Shown: positions 1-8,884, counted from the stretch's first letter. The stretch is DNA of 64,000 nt from Bacteroidota bacterium (GCA_024743405.1 JANSWP010000009.1:62001-126000), one strand, 5' to 3'. Notes: a model not told the origin generated them from the sequence alone. Made by a program: numbers and translations.

Positions 1-689
1 TCCGTTTCTGATGGCAAGGTTTCCTGAATTTCTTTATACAATTTGCCGATTGCATCATAATATACATACCGCAAATAGTAAATAATACTTTTTGCTTCAT
101 CAAAGGGTGTGGGTTTGGATTGATTTAAGAAAGAAGTGATACCCAATTGCTGCAAAAGCAAATCGATATCATGGATTGAATTCTCTGAAATGGCTGTTCT
201 TAAATCATGAATAATGCCCTGAATGGATGGAGGGTAAAATTGAGTAGGGTGGGCAGTAAAAACAATTCGAATTCCAAAATCTGATAACTTTGAAATCAAT
301 GCGTCTTCCTTATTTTGTGCCTTTGCAAATTTATAAACCTCCTCGAAATTTTGTGTGTTTGAATGTTTCATGACTTCTTTGAATGCCGCATCCTCTACAC
401 TATCAAAAAGTACCACTTGTCGCTCTACATATTGGATGATTCGGAACAAAAAATCCATTTTTTCTTTTTCAGTGTTAAAGTCTGTGTGTCGTTCAAAAAA
501 GGAATCCATGATTTCAACAGGATTCATGCCTTTCGAAAAACCTTCTTTACTCACCTCGTACAAAATCGGAATTAACATCCCAATATTCGACATCTTTTCA
601 TAAGGTAGATGCATGAAAAGACTATTGTAGATTTGATATTTATTTAATACTAGTTCTTTAAATCGGTTGATTTTTTTGATTGCTTGCAT
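1..689 (-). CDS. ppc: Phosphoenolpyruvate carboxylase, N-terminal part (cut by window edge)
   Basis: Makes oxaloacetate from phosphoenolpyruvate and bicarbonate in the cytoplasm, replenishing the TCA cycle. Reading leftward from the ATG at 689-687 gives 229 open codons that run off the window. Around residue 145 is VFTAHPTQFYPPS, the PEPC active-site histidine segment (TAHPT), in the TQFYP form that I associate with Bacteroidota enzymes. The N-terminus, MQAIKKINRFKELVLNKYQI, also fits that branch. The family is usually about 850-950 residues, so only about a quarter is visible. No in-frame stop was seen. The assignment rests mainly on the TAHPT motif and its surroundings. Confidence 0.88.
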   Translation of the reverse strand, partial: MQAIKKINRFKELVLNKYQIYNSLFMHLPYEKMSNIGMLIPILYEVSKEGFSKGMNPVEIMDSFFERHTDFNTEKEKMDFLFRIIQYVERQVVLFDSVEDAAFKEVMKHSNTQNFEEVYKFAKAQNKEDALISKLSDFGIRIVFTAHPTQFYPPSIQGIIHDLRTAISENSIHDIDLLLQQLGITSFLNQSKPTPFDEAKSIIYYLRYVYYDAIGKLYKEIQETLPSET

Positions 690-717
690 GTGAAATTGTA
701 GGTTATTAGCTAAGCGG

Positions 718-870
718 TCATTCAAGCTGAAATTGTTGGTTAGGTTATCATATTATTTTCGTCTGAACGAGGCAAAAAGCACAAACATATCCCAAAATAT
801 AGTGAGTATTTTTAACGATGTGCAGGCGGAAATAATACCAAAGATTATCCGACAGTTTTAGCTTGAATGA
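718..870. repeat. Inverted-repeat element, subfamily E, with the common 50-nt core
   Basis: A 153-bp imperfect palindrome lies upstream of ppc. The outer arms TCATTCAAGCTGAAA (718) and TTTTAGCTTGAATGA (856-870) are inverted copies, and the similarity continues inward for about 50 bp. The centre (768-817) is the shared core in minus orientation, starting CGAGGCAAAAAGCAC and ending GAGTATTTTTAACG. The same core is found at seven other loci with other arms. Between this element and the next (871-1021) I see nothing recognisable. Confidence 0.8.
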
Positions 871-1021
871 CTACTAAGGTCCAATTTGGTTTTGAAAATG
901 GTTAAGGCAGGCTGCTAATTTTAAATAGAGAACGAAGGTAATTTTTTAAAGCTTATTTTTCATAGCTTTTTTTCGGTCAAACCACGAATCCCAAATAGTC
1001 GGATATTATTTTTCATCCATT

Positions 1022-1169
1022 TAGTGCTTGGTCAGAATTAAGTTGCATTTAATGATACTGGTGGAGCAGAGAAGGCTTGGACTCCCCTCCAAAATCACCA
1101 TTTATTGGAGCGAGCCGCTTTGGGGCAATGCTCCAATAATCTATAACTTGGTTTTGTCCAAGCACTTAC
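1022..1169. repeat. Inverted-repeat element, subfamily B copy 1
   Basis: The left end AGTGCTTGGTCAGAATTAAG and the right end TTTTGTCCAAGCACTTACTT are inverted copies. The interior is shared with the element at 35932-36142 (for example GAGCGAGCCGCTTT and ACTCCCCTCCAAAA). It lacks the 50-nt core. The right end overlaps the TAA stop of the neighbouring hydrolase gene at 1166-1168, so the element terminus supplies that stop codon. Confidence 0.75.
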
Positions 1170-2044
1170 TTTAATTTTTCTCTAAAAAACTCAATCGTCC
1201 GTCCCCAAGCCAACTGTGCCGCTTCCCAATCGTAACGACCTGTCGTGTCATTATGAAAACCATGATTCACATCCGGATACAAGTGTGCAGTATATTCCTT
1301 ATTATTATCTTGAAGTGCCCTTGCGTAATCTGGCCAACCTTCGTTTACGCGCTTATCAAATGCCGCAAAATGTAACAATAATGGTGCTTTGATATTAGAA
1401 ACTTCTTCTGCAGAAGGTTGTCTTCCATAAAACGGAACGGCTGCTTTCAATCCTTCCACCCTAACTGCCATCATATTCGAAATCCAACCACCAAAACAAA
1501 AACCAACCACGCCTATATTGCCATCGCACTCTGGATGATTTTTGAGGTAATTATAAGCCGAAATAAAATCTTGTAACATCATTTCTTTATTCCGTTGTCG
1601 CTGTAACGTTCTACCTTCGTCATCAGTACCTGGATATCCACCGAGTGGAGTCAATGCGTCAGGAGCTAAAGAAATAAATTCTGCCAATGCAGCCCGACGG
1701 GCTACATCTTCGATATGTGGATTAAGTCCTCGATTTTCATGAACGACGATGATACCAGGTAATTTTCTTTCTGCTCCAACAGGTCTTGATAGCAAGCCTT
1801 TCATCGTTTCTGCCCCATTCGGTGAGTCATAGTTTATAAATTCTGACTTTAGCCGTTCATCTGCAGGTTGTACCTGAATTTTGTCCTCATAGTTCGGCAT
1901 GATGAAACTTAGCAAGGTAGGGACGGTTAAGCCTCCAACAGCGTAGAGTTTTATTTTATCCATAAACTGTCTTCGGTCAATTCGATTGTGTGCATAATCA
2001 TCATACAAATCAAAGACTTCTTGTTTAATGGGTTCTTTTTTCAT
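1166..2044 (-). CDS. Dienelactone hydrolase family protein with Tat-like N-terminus
   Basis: Alpha/beta-hydrolase of the dienelactone hydrolase (carboxymethylenebutenolidase) family. The nucleophile elbow GVVGFCFGGW gives Cys183, and the triad is completed by Asp230 (AAFDKRV) and His261 (PDVNHGFHND), numbering from the ATG at 2044. An ATG seven codons upstream (2065) is possible, but the MKKEPIKQ start fits better. Residues 23-50 (DRRQFMDK followed by a hydrophobic run) resemble a twin-arginine signal or anchor, suggesting a periplasmic or membrane-held enzyme. The substrate is unknown. The stop codon lies within the end of a repeat element. Monocistronic, convergent with nothing nearby. Confidence 0.85.
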   Translation of the reverse strand: MKKEPIKQEVFDLYDDYAHNRIDRRQFMDKIKLYAVGGLTVPTLLSFIMPNYEDKIQVQPADERLKSEFINYDSPNGAETMKGLLSRPVGAERKLPGIIVVHENRGLNPHIEDVARRAALAEFISLAPDALTPLGGYPGTDDEGRTLQRQRNKEMMLQDFISAYNYLKNHPECDGNIGVVGFCFGGWISNMMAVRVEGLKAAVPFYGRQPSAEEVSNIKAPLLLHFAAFDKRVNEGWPDYARALQDNNKEYTAHLYPDVNHGFHNDTTGRYDWEAAQLAWGRTIEFFREKLK

Positions 2045-2157
2045 GATAAATATTTTAAACGTCAAGAGACTTATTCAAGCAATGTTACGATTAAATGATA
2101 ATTAGAATAAAGTCTATTATTTGAAATGGAATTGAATCTAAAATTATTATGCCTAAA

Positions 2158-2247
2158 TATAGGGTTTTCTCAAAAAAATAAATTCATTCAAAAACTGTCC
2201 AAAAGTTTGAAAATCACTAAAACGGATTTTTATGAGAAAACCCTATA
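2158..2247. repeat. Inverted repeat with 20-bp arms
   Basis: The arms at 2158-2177 (TATAGGGTTTTCTCAAAAAA) and 2228-2247 (ending GAGAAAACCCTATA) are inverted with about one mismatch and about 50 bp between them. It sits upstream of both the hydrolase and the bestrophin gene, so it is not a simple terminator. A small non-autonomous element is the likelier reading. Confidence 0.6.
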
Positions 2248-2285
2248 CCCAAATAAGAATATCCTAATAAGTCCAACCTCTATTT

Positions 2286-2293
2286 TATATTTG
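2286..2293 (+). promoter_or_regulatory. Candidate Bacteroidota -7 box (TATATTTG)
   Basis: TATATTTG matches the Bacteroidota -7 consensus TAnnTTTG exactly and lies 26 nt before the ATG at 2320. No convincing -33 box was found. It overlaps a GTG at 2293 that would otherwise be a possible upstream start, which favours the ATG. Confidence 0.35.
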
Positions 2294-2319
2294 TGATTTT
2301 TAAAAATCATAAAACAACT

Positions 2320-3336
2320 ATGTATATAAAACGGAATATTCGTACTAGTATGGTTCTCCGATTTGCTTGGGTGAACCTCCTTATTTTTACGGCTTGGGGC
2401 AGCCTTGTTGTTTGGTATTATCACCATATGGAGCATCATGATATTAATATTGCGATTCCATTCTTACCGCTGAGTACTATTGGTATTGCAGTAGCCTTTT
2501 ACATCGGGTTTAAAAACAATGCTTCTTATGATCGCTTCTGGGAGGCTCGAAAAATATGGGGCGGAATTGTCAATTATAGCCGAACATGGGGTAATCAGGT
2601 AATGAGTTTTGTGAGTAATCATTTTAACGAAAGTATCTCTCAAGATGAAGTGATTGAATTGCGCAAGGAGCTGATTTATAGACATATAGCTTGGTTGAAC
2701 GCACTTCGATTACAATTGCGAGAACCTTCTTCTTTTAGTTTGAAACGTAAGGCTTCCGTAAAATCATTATCGATAGGAAGTCCAGAACGGCAACATTGGG
2801 ATGAAGAGGTTGGTGGCTTTCTATGCAAAAAAGATTATGATGAGTTGATTGAAAATAAAAACACTGCTACTCAATTGATTCGTCAGCAAGGAAAGGATTT
2901 AAAAAAGTTATTTGAAGAGAAAAAATTGATCGAAAGTTTTCGGCATATGGAATTGATGAAAGTTTTAGAGGAGTTCTACAATCTTCAAGGAAAGTGCGAG
3001 CGAATCAAAAATACCCCCTTCCCTAGACAATATGCTTTTTTTAGTAAGATCTTTACTTGGATTTTTATCCTTTTATTGCCTATTGGATTGGTCGGGCAAT
3101 TCTCGGAGATGGGACATAGTTTTGTTTGGTTGACGGTTCCGTTTAGTGTATTGATTTCTTGGGTTTTTATAACTATGGAAATCGTTGGAGATAACAGTGA
3201 AGATCCTTTCGAAAATTTTGTTAATGATGTTCCGATGACGGCACTTTGTCGAACGATTGAAATTGATTTGAGAGAAATGCTGGGTGAAACAGATTTGCCA
3301 CCGAAGGTGACGCCAGTGAACGATATTTTGATGTAG
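2320..3336 (+). CDS. Bestrophin family (UPF0187) ion channel protein
   Basis: Integral membrane protein of the bacterial bestrophin family, expected to form a pentameric channel; prokaryotic members conduct cations or anions. The family hallmark NNASYDRFWEARKIWGGIV occurs near residue 65, after two N-terminal hydrophobic segments (LLIFTAWGSLVVWYY and IPFLPLSTIGIAVAFYIG). Two further hydrophobic stretches lie near residues 245-290, and the conserved acidic segment NSEDPFENFVNDVPM follows, as is usual. The length, 338 residues, is normal. I chose ATG 2320 rather than GTG 2293 because the latter overlaps a promoter-like box. Confidence 0.88.
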   Translation: MYIKRNIRTSMVLRFAWVNLLIFTAWGSLVVWYYHHMEHHDINIAIPFLPLSTIGIAVAFYIGFKNNASYDRFWEARKIWGGIVNYSRTWGNQVMSFVSNHFNESISQDEVIELRKELIYRHIAWLNALRLQLREPSSFSLKRKASVKSLSIGSPERQHWDEEVGGFLCKKDYDELIENKNTATQLIRQQGKDLKKLFEEKKLIESFRHMELMKVLEEFYNLQGKCERIKNTPFPRQYAFFSKIFTWIFILLLPIGLVGQFSEMGHSFVWLTVPFSVLISWVFITMEIVGDNSEDPFENFVNDVPMTALCRTIEIDLREMLGETDLPPKVTPVNDILM

Positions 3337-3348
3337 TACAAATGAGCT

Positions 3349-3408
3349 GAATTACAACTACTAACAAGCACTTAATAGCGTTGAGAACAATGTTAGTGGT
3401 TGTAATTC
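3349..3408. terminator. Hairpin between convergent bestrophin and argH genes
   Basis: The arms at 3349-3366 (GAATTACAACTACTAACA) and 3391-3408 (TGTTAGTGGTTGTAATTC) pair over 18 bp with one G-T, and the loop is 24 nt. It is the only structure between two convergent genes and is the probable end of the arginine operon in one direction and of the bestrophin transcript in the other. There is no clear T-tract. Confidence 0.6.
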
Positions 3409-3415
3409 TGGTTTA

Positions 3416-4702
3416 TCATAATTTCCAAACCTTTTCCCATTTTTCGCGAATTTCCTCATTGCATAAATTTCCTAAACTTCCTTCATGGGTGTGATTCAAA
3501 GCCTCTGGAATTTCAAATTCTCCATTTGCAATGTCTTGCCCTACGGCTTGATAGGCATCTCGAAATGGCATTCCATCCAATACTTTTTGATTGACGGCTT
3601 CCACGCTATAGATGTATTTATATTTTTCTTCTTTCAAAATGCCTTCTCTCACCTTCATGAATTGAAGGGCATACGCTGTGATTTTTAAACAATTTTTGAC
3701 CTCTGAAATAGCTGGGAAAATGGCTTCTTTTATCAATTGAAAATCACGATGATAACCCGATGGTAAGCTAGAGGTAATCATCGATATTTCAGTTGGAAGG
3801 GCTTGTAACTTGTTTGACTTGGCTCGAATTAATTCGAAAACATCTGGATTTTTTTTGTGAGGCATGATGCTGGAACCTGTCGTGAGTTCATCTGGAAATT
3901 TAATGAAATCATAGTTTTGATTACAAAAAAGGCAAACATCCATCGCCAATTTACTCAATGTATTACCGATGCTAGCTAATGCGAAACTCAAGAACAATTC
4001 GGTTTTTCCGCGTCCCAATTGTGCGTGAATGACATTATAATTCAAATCGTCAAAACCCAATAAGTCAGTGGTCATCTTTCGATTTAATGGAAATGAATTT
4101 CCATAGCCTGCGGCAGAACCCAACGGATTTTGATTGGTAATTTTATACACCGATTTCAATAGCCGAAGATCATCAACCAATGTTTCGGCATAGCCTCCCA
4201 GCCACAAACCAAAAGAAGATACCATCGCTACCTGAAGATGTGTATAGCCAGGCATTAAAACATCCTTTAATTCCTCACTTTTTTCAATTAAAACCTCAAA
4301 AAGTGCTTTAATTTCTTCTCCTATGGACAGAATTTCAGCCCTGAAAAACAATCTTAAATCAACTAAAACTTGGTCATTTCGAGAACGTCCCGAATGGATC
4401 TTTTTGCCTATATCGCCTAGGTTTCGAGTCAATTCTAACTCAACTTGCGAGTGCACATCTTCTATGCCTTCTTCAATTTCGAATGTCCCATCTTTCGTTT
4501 TTTTGAGTAATTTATTTAACTCGATTTCTAATTTGGACAATTCTTCTTTAGTCAATAAATCAATGCTTTCTAACATTTTGATATGTGCCAAAGAGCCAAT
4601 TATGTCATATTTCGCCAATAATAAATCAAGTTCACGGTCTTTTCCGATTGTGAAAGTCTCGATGGTTTTGTTGAGTGGGTTTTCCTTTTGCCAGAGTTTC
4701 AT
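3416..4702 (-). CDS. argH: Argininosuccinate lyase
   Basis: Last step of arginine synthesis: splits argininosuccinate into arginine and fumarate. The fumarase/aspartase superfamily signature GSSIMPHKKNPD is present in the second half, with the usual upstream HSGRSRNDQV and GYTHLQVA segments. I chose the ATG at 4702 (MKLWQKENPLNKTIETFT), which matches the usual family start; an ATG seven codons earlier (4723) is the alternative. The length, 428 residues, is typical. It is the most distal gene of the arg operon, but is separated from argE' by a strongly palindromic element (4738-4915), so its expression may differ from that of the upstream genes. Confidence 0.95.
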   Translation of the reverse strand: MKLWQKENPLNKTIETFTIGKDRELDLLLAKYDIIGSLAHIKMLESIDLLTKEELSKLEIELNKLLKKTKDGTFEIEEGIEDVHSQVELELTRNLGDIGKKIHSGRSRNDQVLVDLRLFFRAEILSIGEEIKALFEVLIEKSEELKDVLMPGYTHLQVAMVSSFGLWLGGYAETLVDDLRLLKSVYKITNQNPLGSAAGYGNSFPLNRKMTTDLLGFDDLNYNVIHAQLGRGKTELFLSFALASIGNTLSKLAMDVCLFCNQNYDFIKFPDELTTGSSIMPHKKNPDVFELIRAKSNKLQALPTEISMITSSLPSGYHRDFQLIKEAIFPAISEVKNCLKITAYALQFMKVREGILKEEKYKYIYSVEAVNQKVLDGMPFRDAYQAVGQDIANGEFEIPEALNHTHEGSLGNLCNEEIREKWEKVWKL

Positions 4703-4737
4703 TTTTTTTATTTTTTCGTTCAATGATTCCTTAGGAT

Positions 4738-4915
4738 CATTTCTCTACCGTACACTTTTTGAAATTAGTGGAAAATGCCGTCAAAGACGGCGAAAGAATA
4801 ATAAGGAGGGAGCCTTTTGATGAAAAAATCGAAGATTTTTTCATCAAAAGGCTCCCTCTAAAAGAAATTTTCGCGCCGTAGGCGCGTAGATTTCATAAGT
4901 ATACGGTAGAGAAAG
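4738..4915. repeat. MITE-like element with a perfect 25-bp hairpin, inside the arg operon
   Basis: The outer inverted ends ATTTCTCTACCGTAC (left) and ATACGGTAGAGAAAG (right) enclose a perfect hairpin. Its arms are 4806-4830 and 4834-4858, starting GAGGGAGCCTTTTGATG, and the loop is the 3-nt GAA. Smaller hairpins (GCCGTCAAAGACGGC and CGCGCCGTAGGCGCG) flank it. It is about 178 bp, carries no coding capacity and lies between argE' and argH on the same transcript. Confidence 0.8.
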
Positions 4916-4924
4916 AATCATTAT

Positions 4925-5974
4925 TTATAATATTAAGCCATTCAATAATTTCTTATAAATCTCTATTCCTTCTTCAATTTCCGAAAGTAACACAAATTCA
5001 TTAGCCGTATGGGATCTCGCCGAATCTCCTACTCCAATTTTTATCGTGGTAAAAGGCATTAAAGCTTGATCCGATAGGGTTGGTGAGCCATAATAATTTA
5101 ATCCCAAATCCAACCCTTTTTGAACAATCGGGTGGTCTAGATCTATCTTTGAAGAATTTAGACGGAAGGAACGAGGAGACAATTTTGACTGACATTTTTC
5201 TTGCAAAATCCTGAATACTTCTTGATTAGAATAATTCTCATTGGTGCGTATATCAATCACAAATTTACATTGATCAGGAACCACATTATGTTGTGTTCCC
5301 GCTTCAATTTGGGTGACGGATATTTTGATATTTCCCAATAAAGAAGCATGTTTTTGGAAGTCAAAGTTTCGCAAAAAATCAATGTCTTCGAGTGCAATAT
5401 AAATGGCATTGATGCCCTCTTTTCGAGCAGCATGACCTGCTTTTCCTTCTGCTAGTCCATCAATCACCATCAAGCCTTTTTCCGCGATTGCCATTTGCAT
5501 TTCAGTTGGCTCCCCTACAATCCCAAGATCAATTTTCCCTAACTGTGAAAGGATAGAAGCAATGCCATTTTTTCCTGAAATTTCTTCTTCAGCGGTCGCT
5601 GCGATTATTAGATTGAAAGGCAAATCTTGAACTTCATAAAAATGCAAAAACGTGGCAATCAAACTGACTAAACTCGCTCCTGCATCATTACTTCCCAAGC
5701 CAAATAATTGATCTTTTTCAACGGTTGGTTTAAACGGATCGTATGTCCAATTGGATACTGGTCGTACTGTATCATGATGTGAATTGAGTAATATAATAGG
5801 TTTTTCAGCATTCCAAAATTTAGATCTCGCCCAAATGTTATTGCCGCTTCGTTGCGTTTGCAGACCTTTTTTGGAGAGAAATTCATCGATGATGTCTGCT
5901 GTCTTATTTTCCTCTTTTGAAAAAGAAGGTGTGGCAATTAGTTGTTTGAGAAGATTTATTATTTCGTTTTTCAT
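4925..5974 (-). CDS. argE: M20-family deacylase, N-acyl-ornithine/citrulline type
   Basis: Zinc-dependent M20 amidohydrolase. In this operon it most likely removes the acyl group from N-acylcitrulline, because the carbamoyltransferase present is of the acylornithine type. The metal ligands are visible: LNSHHDTV, GSNDAGAS, ATAEEEISG (catalytic Glu), VGEPTEM and the C-terminal SHTANEF. The peptidase dimerisation domain is inserted in the middle. I chose the ATG at 5974 (MKNEIINLL); an upstream ATG (5998) would overlap argB. The length, 350 residues, is typical. The acyl preference (acetyl or succinyl) cannot be read from the sequence. Confidence 0.87.
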   Translation of the reverse strand: MKNEIINLLKQLIATPSFSKEENKTADIIDEFLSKKGLQTQRSGNNIWARSKFWNAEKPIILLNSHHDTVRPVSNWTYDPFKPTVEKDQLFGLGSNDAGASLVSLIATFLHFYEVQDLPFNLIIAATAEEEISGKNGIASILSQLGKIDLGIVGEPTEMQMAIAEKGLMVIDGLAEGKAGHAARKEGINAIYIALEDIDFLRNFDFQKHASLLGNIKISVTQIEAGTQHNVVPDQCKFVIDIRTNENYSNQEVFRILQEKCQSKLSPRSFRLNSSKIDLDHPIVQKGLDLGLNYYGSPTLSDQALMPFTTIKIGVGDSARSHTANEFVLLSEIEEGIEIYKKLLNGLIL

Positions 5975-5994
5975 TTTTCTGTTTTGAAAAAATA

Positions 5995-6765
5995 TCACAA
6001 ATAGAAATGAGTTCCTTTATCCGAGTTGATACCCAAAATTCCACAGATTTTTACTTCATTTACACCTGCCACTAAAGCCTGAAATGCATTTTCCATTTTT
6101 GGAATCATACCACCTTTAATGATACCCTGCTTTTGTAATTTTGAAAAATTATCATACTGAATCATTCGAAATACAGAAGTATCATCAGCTGTATTGGCGA
6201 GGACGCCTTCTTTCTCAAAACAGAAGTTTAATCGAACATGATATTTTGAAGAAAGGGCACTTGCCAAACTGGTTGCAATCGTATCCGCATTGGTATTTAA
6301 TAATTGTCCATTTCCATCATGTGTAATCGCGCAAAATACAGGCGTAATACCATCCAAAAGCCACTTGTTTAAACCCTCAACATTCACTTTTTGAATATCA
6401 CCTGCAAAGCCATAATCAATTTCTTTGACAGATCTTTTTTTTGCTAAAATCATGTTTCCATCTGCACCTGAAAAACCCATTGCTTGGGTCTTTATTTTTT
6501 GTAATTGACTGACTATTAGTTTATTAGTCCAGCCGGCATAAACCATTGTTACCACCTTTAAAGTTTTTTCATCTGTAATCCTCCGACCATTTACCATTTT
6601 GGGGGGTATTCCTAACCTTTCGCATATTTCAGTTGCCATTTTGCCTCCTCCGTGGACTAAAATTTTGGTATGGTTGATCTTGGAAAATTGTTGAAGGACT
6701 TCATTTAGTTCACTTTCGGATTCGACTAATTTTCCACCTATTTTTAGAACGGTTAAAGGTTTCAT
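5995..6765 (-). CDS. argB: Acetylglutamate (acylglutamate) kinase
   Basis: Second step of arginine synthesis: phosphorylates N-acylglutamate at the gamma carboxyl. Amino-acid-kinase fold with KIGGKLVE at the N-terminus and the substrate/phosphate loop LVHGGGKMATE near residue 40, then RRITDEKTL. The length, 256 residues, is typical of the short form, which lacks the N-terminal helix linked to arginine feedback inhibition. The ATG overlaps the argF' stop by one base (TAATG), implying translational coupling. Confidence 0.93.
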   Translation of the reverse strand: MKPLTVLKIGGKLVESESELNEVLQQFSKINHTKILVHGGGKMATEICERLGIPPKMVNGRRITDEKTLKVVTMVYAGWTNKLIVSQLQKIKTQAMGFSGADGNMILAKKRSVKEIDYGFAGDIQKVNVEGLNKWLLDGITPVFCAITHDGNGQLLNTNADTIATSLASALSSKYHVRLNFCFEKEGVLANTADDTSVFRMIQYDNFSKLQKQGIIKGGMIPKMENAFQALVAGVNEVKICGILGINSDKGTHFYL

Positions 6766-7709
6766 TATTGATGGTTTAGAATTTCAGAAAGTACTGCTTG
6801 TGCTGCAAAGGTTCGATTATTAGCTTGCTCAATGACCAAAGAATTTGGACTATCTAAAACTGAATCGGATACCACAATATTTCGTCGTACAGGTAGACAA
6901 TGCATAAAAAAGGCATTATTTGTCAATGCCATTTTTGCAGAATTAATCATCCAACTTTCATTTGGATAAAGTGTTTGTCCATAGTTTTTCCAAGAGGACC
7001 AGTTTTTCGCATAAATGAAATCTGCACCTTCAAATGCCGTTTCTTGGTTATTCGAAATCGTCGCCCCATCTGTAAATGCTGGATTCAATTCAAAGCCTTT
7101 CGGGCAAACGATGGTCAAGTCATATTCCGCTGCCAAAACCCATTCTGAAAATGAATTGGCTACTGCTTGTGGTAATGCTTTTGGATGGGGTGCCCATGTT
7201 AAAACAACTTTTGGTTTTGCGGTTTTTTGGTGTTCTTTTATTGTTACCAAATCTGCCAAAGATTGAAGAGGATGCCGAATTGCGGACTCTAAACTTACGA
7301 TCGGAACCGTAGCATATTCGATGAATTTATTCAAAACAAAATCAGCATAATCTTTTGCCTTATCCGTCAACGTTGGAAACGAACGAACGCCCAAAATATC
7401 ACAATATTGGCTTAGCACAGCCGCCGCTTCTTTGACATGTTCTGCTTTATCCAAATTCATAATTGCCCCATCCTCGAATTCTAATTTCCATCCGTCATTG
7501 GCATTAAGGATAATGACATTTATCCCTAAATTTTTTGCGGCTTTTTCTGTACTTAGTCGAGTCCGAAGGCTAGGGTTAAAGAATAGCAGTCCAAGCGTTT
7601 TATGGTTGTCTAACTTGTTGGTAATCATAGATTTGATCTTGAAGTTCTGTGCTTTGTTAACTAAGTTTTGTAAATGTTTTACGTCCTTTACGGAAGTGAA
7701 ATTTTGCAT
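6765..7709 (-). CDS. argF': N-acylornithine carbamoyltransferase (succinylornithine type likely)
   Basis: Transfers the carbamoyl group to N-acylornithine instead of free ornithine. Carbamoyl-phosphate motif FFNPSLRTRLST near residue 45, ESAIRHPLQSLADL and the C-terminal MHCLPVRRN are present. The overall sequence recalls the Bacteroides fragilis succinylornithine enzyme much more than classical ArgF. In the 80s loop (MNLDKAEH) the specificity residue, as I align it from memory, is Ala89. There, acetylornithine enzymes have Glu and the B. fragilis enzyme has Pro, and published changes of that Glu to small residues shift preference to succinylornithine. A succinyl route is therefore inferred, not shown. 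The length, 314 residues, is normal. Confidence 0.92.
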   Translation of the reverse strand: MQNFTSVKDVKHLQNLVNKAQNFKIKSMITNKLDNHKTLGLLFFNPSLRTRLSTEKAAKNLGINVIILNANDGWKLEFEDGAIMNLDKAEHVKEAAAVLSQYCDILGVRSFPTLTDKAKDYADFVLNKFIEYATVPIVSLESAIRHPLQSLADLVTIKEHQKTAKPKVVLTWAPHPKALPQAVANSFSEWVLAAEYDLTIVCPKGFELNPAFTDGATISNNQETAFEGADFIYAKNWSSWKNYGQTLYPNESWMINSAKMALTNNAFFMHCLPVRRNIVVSDSVLDSPNSLVIEQANNRTFAAQAVLSEILNHQ

Positions 7710-7738
7710 AATTTTTAAAGTAGATATTAACCAGCTAA

Positions 7739-8884
7739 TTAAAGTTTGGTGGTTATTATGGCTAGCTGTTTTTTAAATTTTTTCAAAAATAGATTCGCCT
7801 CATTTTGACTCAAACACAGTGGGGGTAACAACCTTAAAACATTTGGATTGGAGGAAGAACCTGTGAATATTTTTTCGTCGTAAAGTAGCATGTTTCGTAG
7901 TCGTTTTATTGCGAAATCGAGTTCAATTCCAATCATCAAACCCTTTCCACGAACTTCTTTTATCTCCGAAATTTTTGATAATTCTTCCAATAAATAAGCT
8001 CCAATTTTTGTGGAATTATCCATTAGTTTTTCGGATTCCATAATTTCTAAAACGGCAATTCCTGCTGTACAAGCCAAATGATTTCCACCAAAAGTATGTC
8101 CCAATAGCCCATAGGTAGCCTCAAATTTTGGATGAATTAAAACACCTCCAATCGGGAAACCATTGCCCATTCCTTTGGCCATAGTAATCAAGTCTGGTTG
8201 AATGTCAGAATGTTGAAAAGTGAAGAATTTTCCTGTTCGACCATAACCTGCCTGAACTTCATCTAAAATCAAAACGGCTCCATGCTTTTGACACAAAAAT
8301 TGAACTTGTGTGAGGAATTCTTTGGTGGCCAAATTAATACCACCAATGCCTTGAACGGCTTCTATAATCACGGCAGCGGCATCACCTTTTAAAAGGGCTT
8401 TTTCGACTGCAACAATATCATTGAAAGGCAATAATTCAACAGGAAATCCTAGGTTTAAAGGGGCTTTTATTTTGGGGTTATCGGTCACATTGACGGCGGC
8501 AGAAGTTCGCCCATGAAATCCTTTTTGAAAAGCGATGACTTTCTTTTTATTAGTTTGGAAAGAAGCTAGTTTTAAGGCATTTTCATTGGCTTCTGCTCCA
8601 GAATTACAGAGGAACAACTCGTAATCATCACAACCTGAAACTAGTCCCAACTTAGTTGCGAACTCTTTTTGTAATGGATTTTGAACCGAATTCGAATAAA
8701 AAGTCAAATTTTGGATTTGAGCACTCAATTTAGATATATATATTGGATGGCTATGACCTACAGAAATGACACCATGACCACTATACATATCTAAATACGC
8801 AGTTCCGTTTTTATCAAAAATTTGACAGCCTTTTCCCTTTACAGGTTCTACATCGAAGAGCGGATATACATTGAAAAGATTCAT
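7739..8884 (-). CDS. argD: Acetylornithine (acylornithine) aminotransferase
   Basis: PLP-dependent class-III aminotransferase that converts N-acylglutamate semialdehyde to N-acylornithine using glutamate. The PLP-binding lysine is Lys237 in TMAKGMGNGFPIGG, Asp208/Glu209 lie in LILDEVQAG, and the cofactor phosphate loop is CNSGAEANE near residue 95. The length, 381 residues, is that of the compact bacterial form. Between argC (24-base gap) and argF' (29-base gap) in the operon, so one transcript is likely. Confidence 0.93.
   Translation of the reverse strand: MNLFNVYPLFDVEPVKGKGCQIFDKNGTAYLDMYSGHGVISVGHSHPIYISKLSAQIQNLTFYSNSVQNPLQKEFATKLGLVSGCDDYELFLCNSGAEANENALKLASFQTNKKKVIAFQKGFHGRTSAAVNVTDNPKIKAPLNLGFPVELLPFNDIVAVEKALLKGDAAAVIIEAVQGIGGINLATKEFLTQVQFLCQKHGAVLILDEVQAGYGRTGKFFTFQHSDIQPDLITMAKGMGNGFPIGGVLIHPKFEATYGLLGHTFGGNHLACTAGIAVLEIMESEKLMDNSTKIGAYLLEELSKISEIKEVRGKGLMIGIELDFAIKRLRNMLLYDEKIFTGSSSNPNVLRLLPPLCLSQNEANLFLKKFKKQLAIITTKL

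Noticed and set aside
363..575. Rightward ORFs of 70-82 codons within 355-603
   Set aside because: They lie antisense to the PEP carboxylase frame, which has the TAHPT motif and runs the whole segment.
2293..2319. GTG start for the bestrophin gene at 2293
   Set aside because: It overlaps an exact TAnnTTTG box and adds residues that are not typical of the family; ATG 2320 is preferred.
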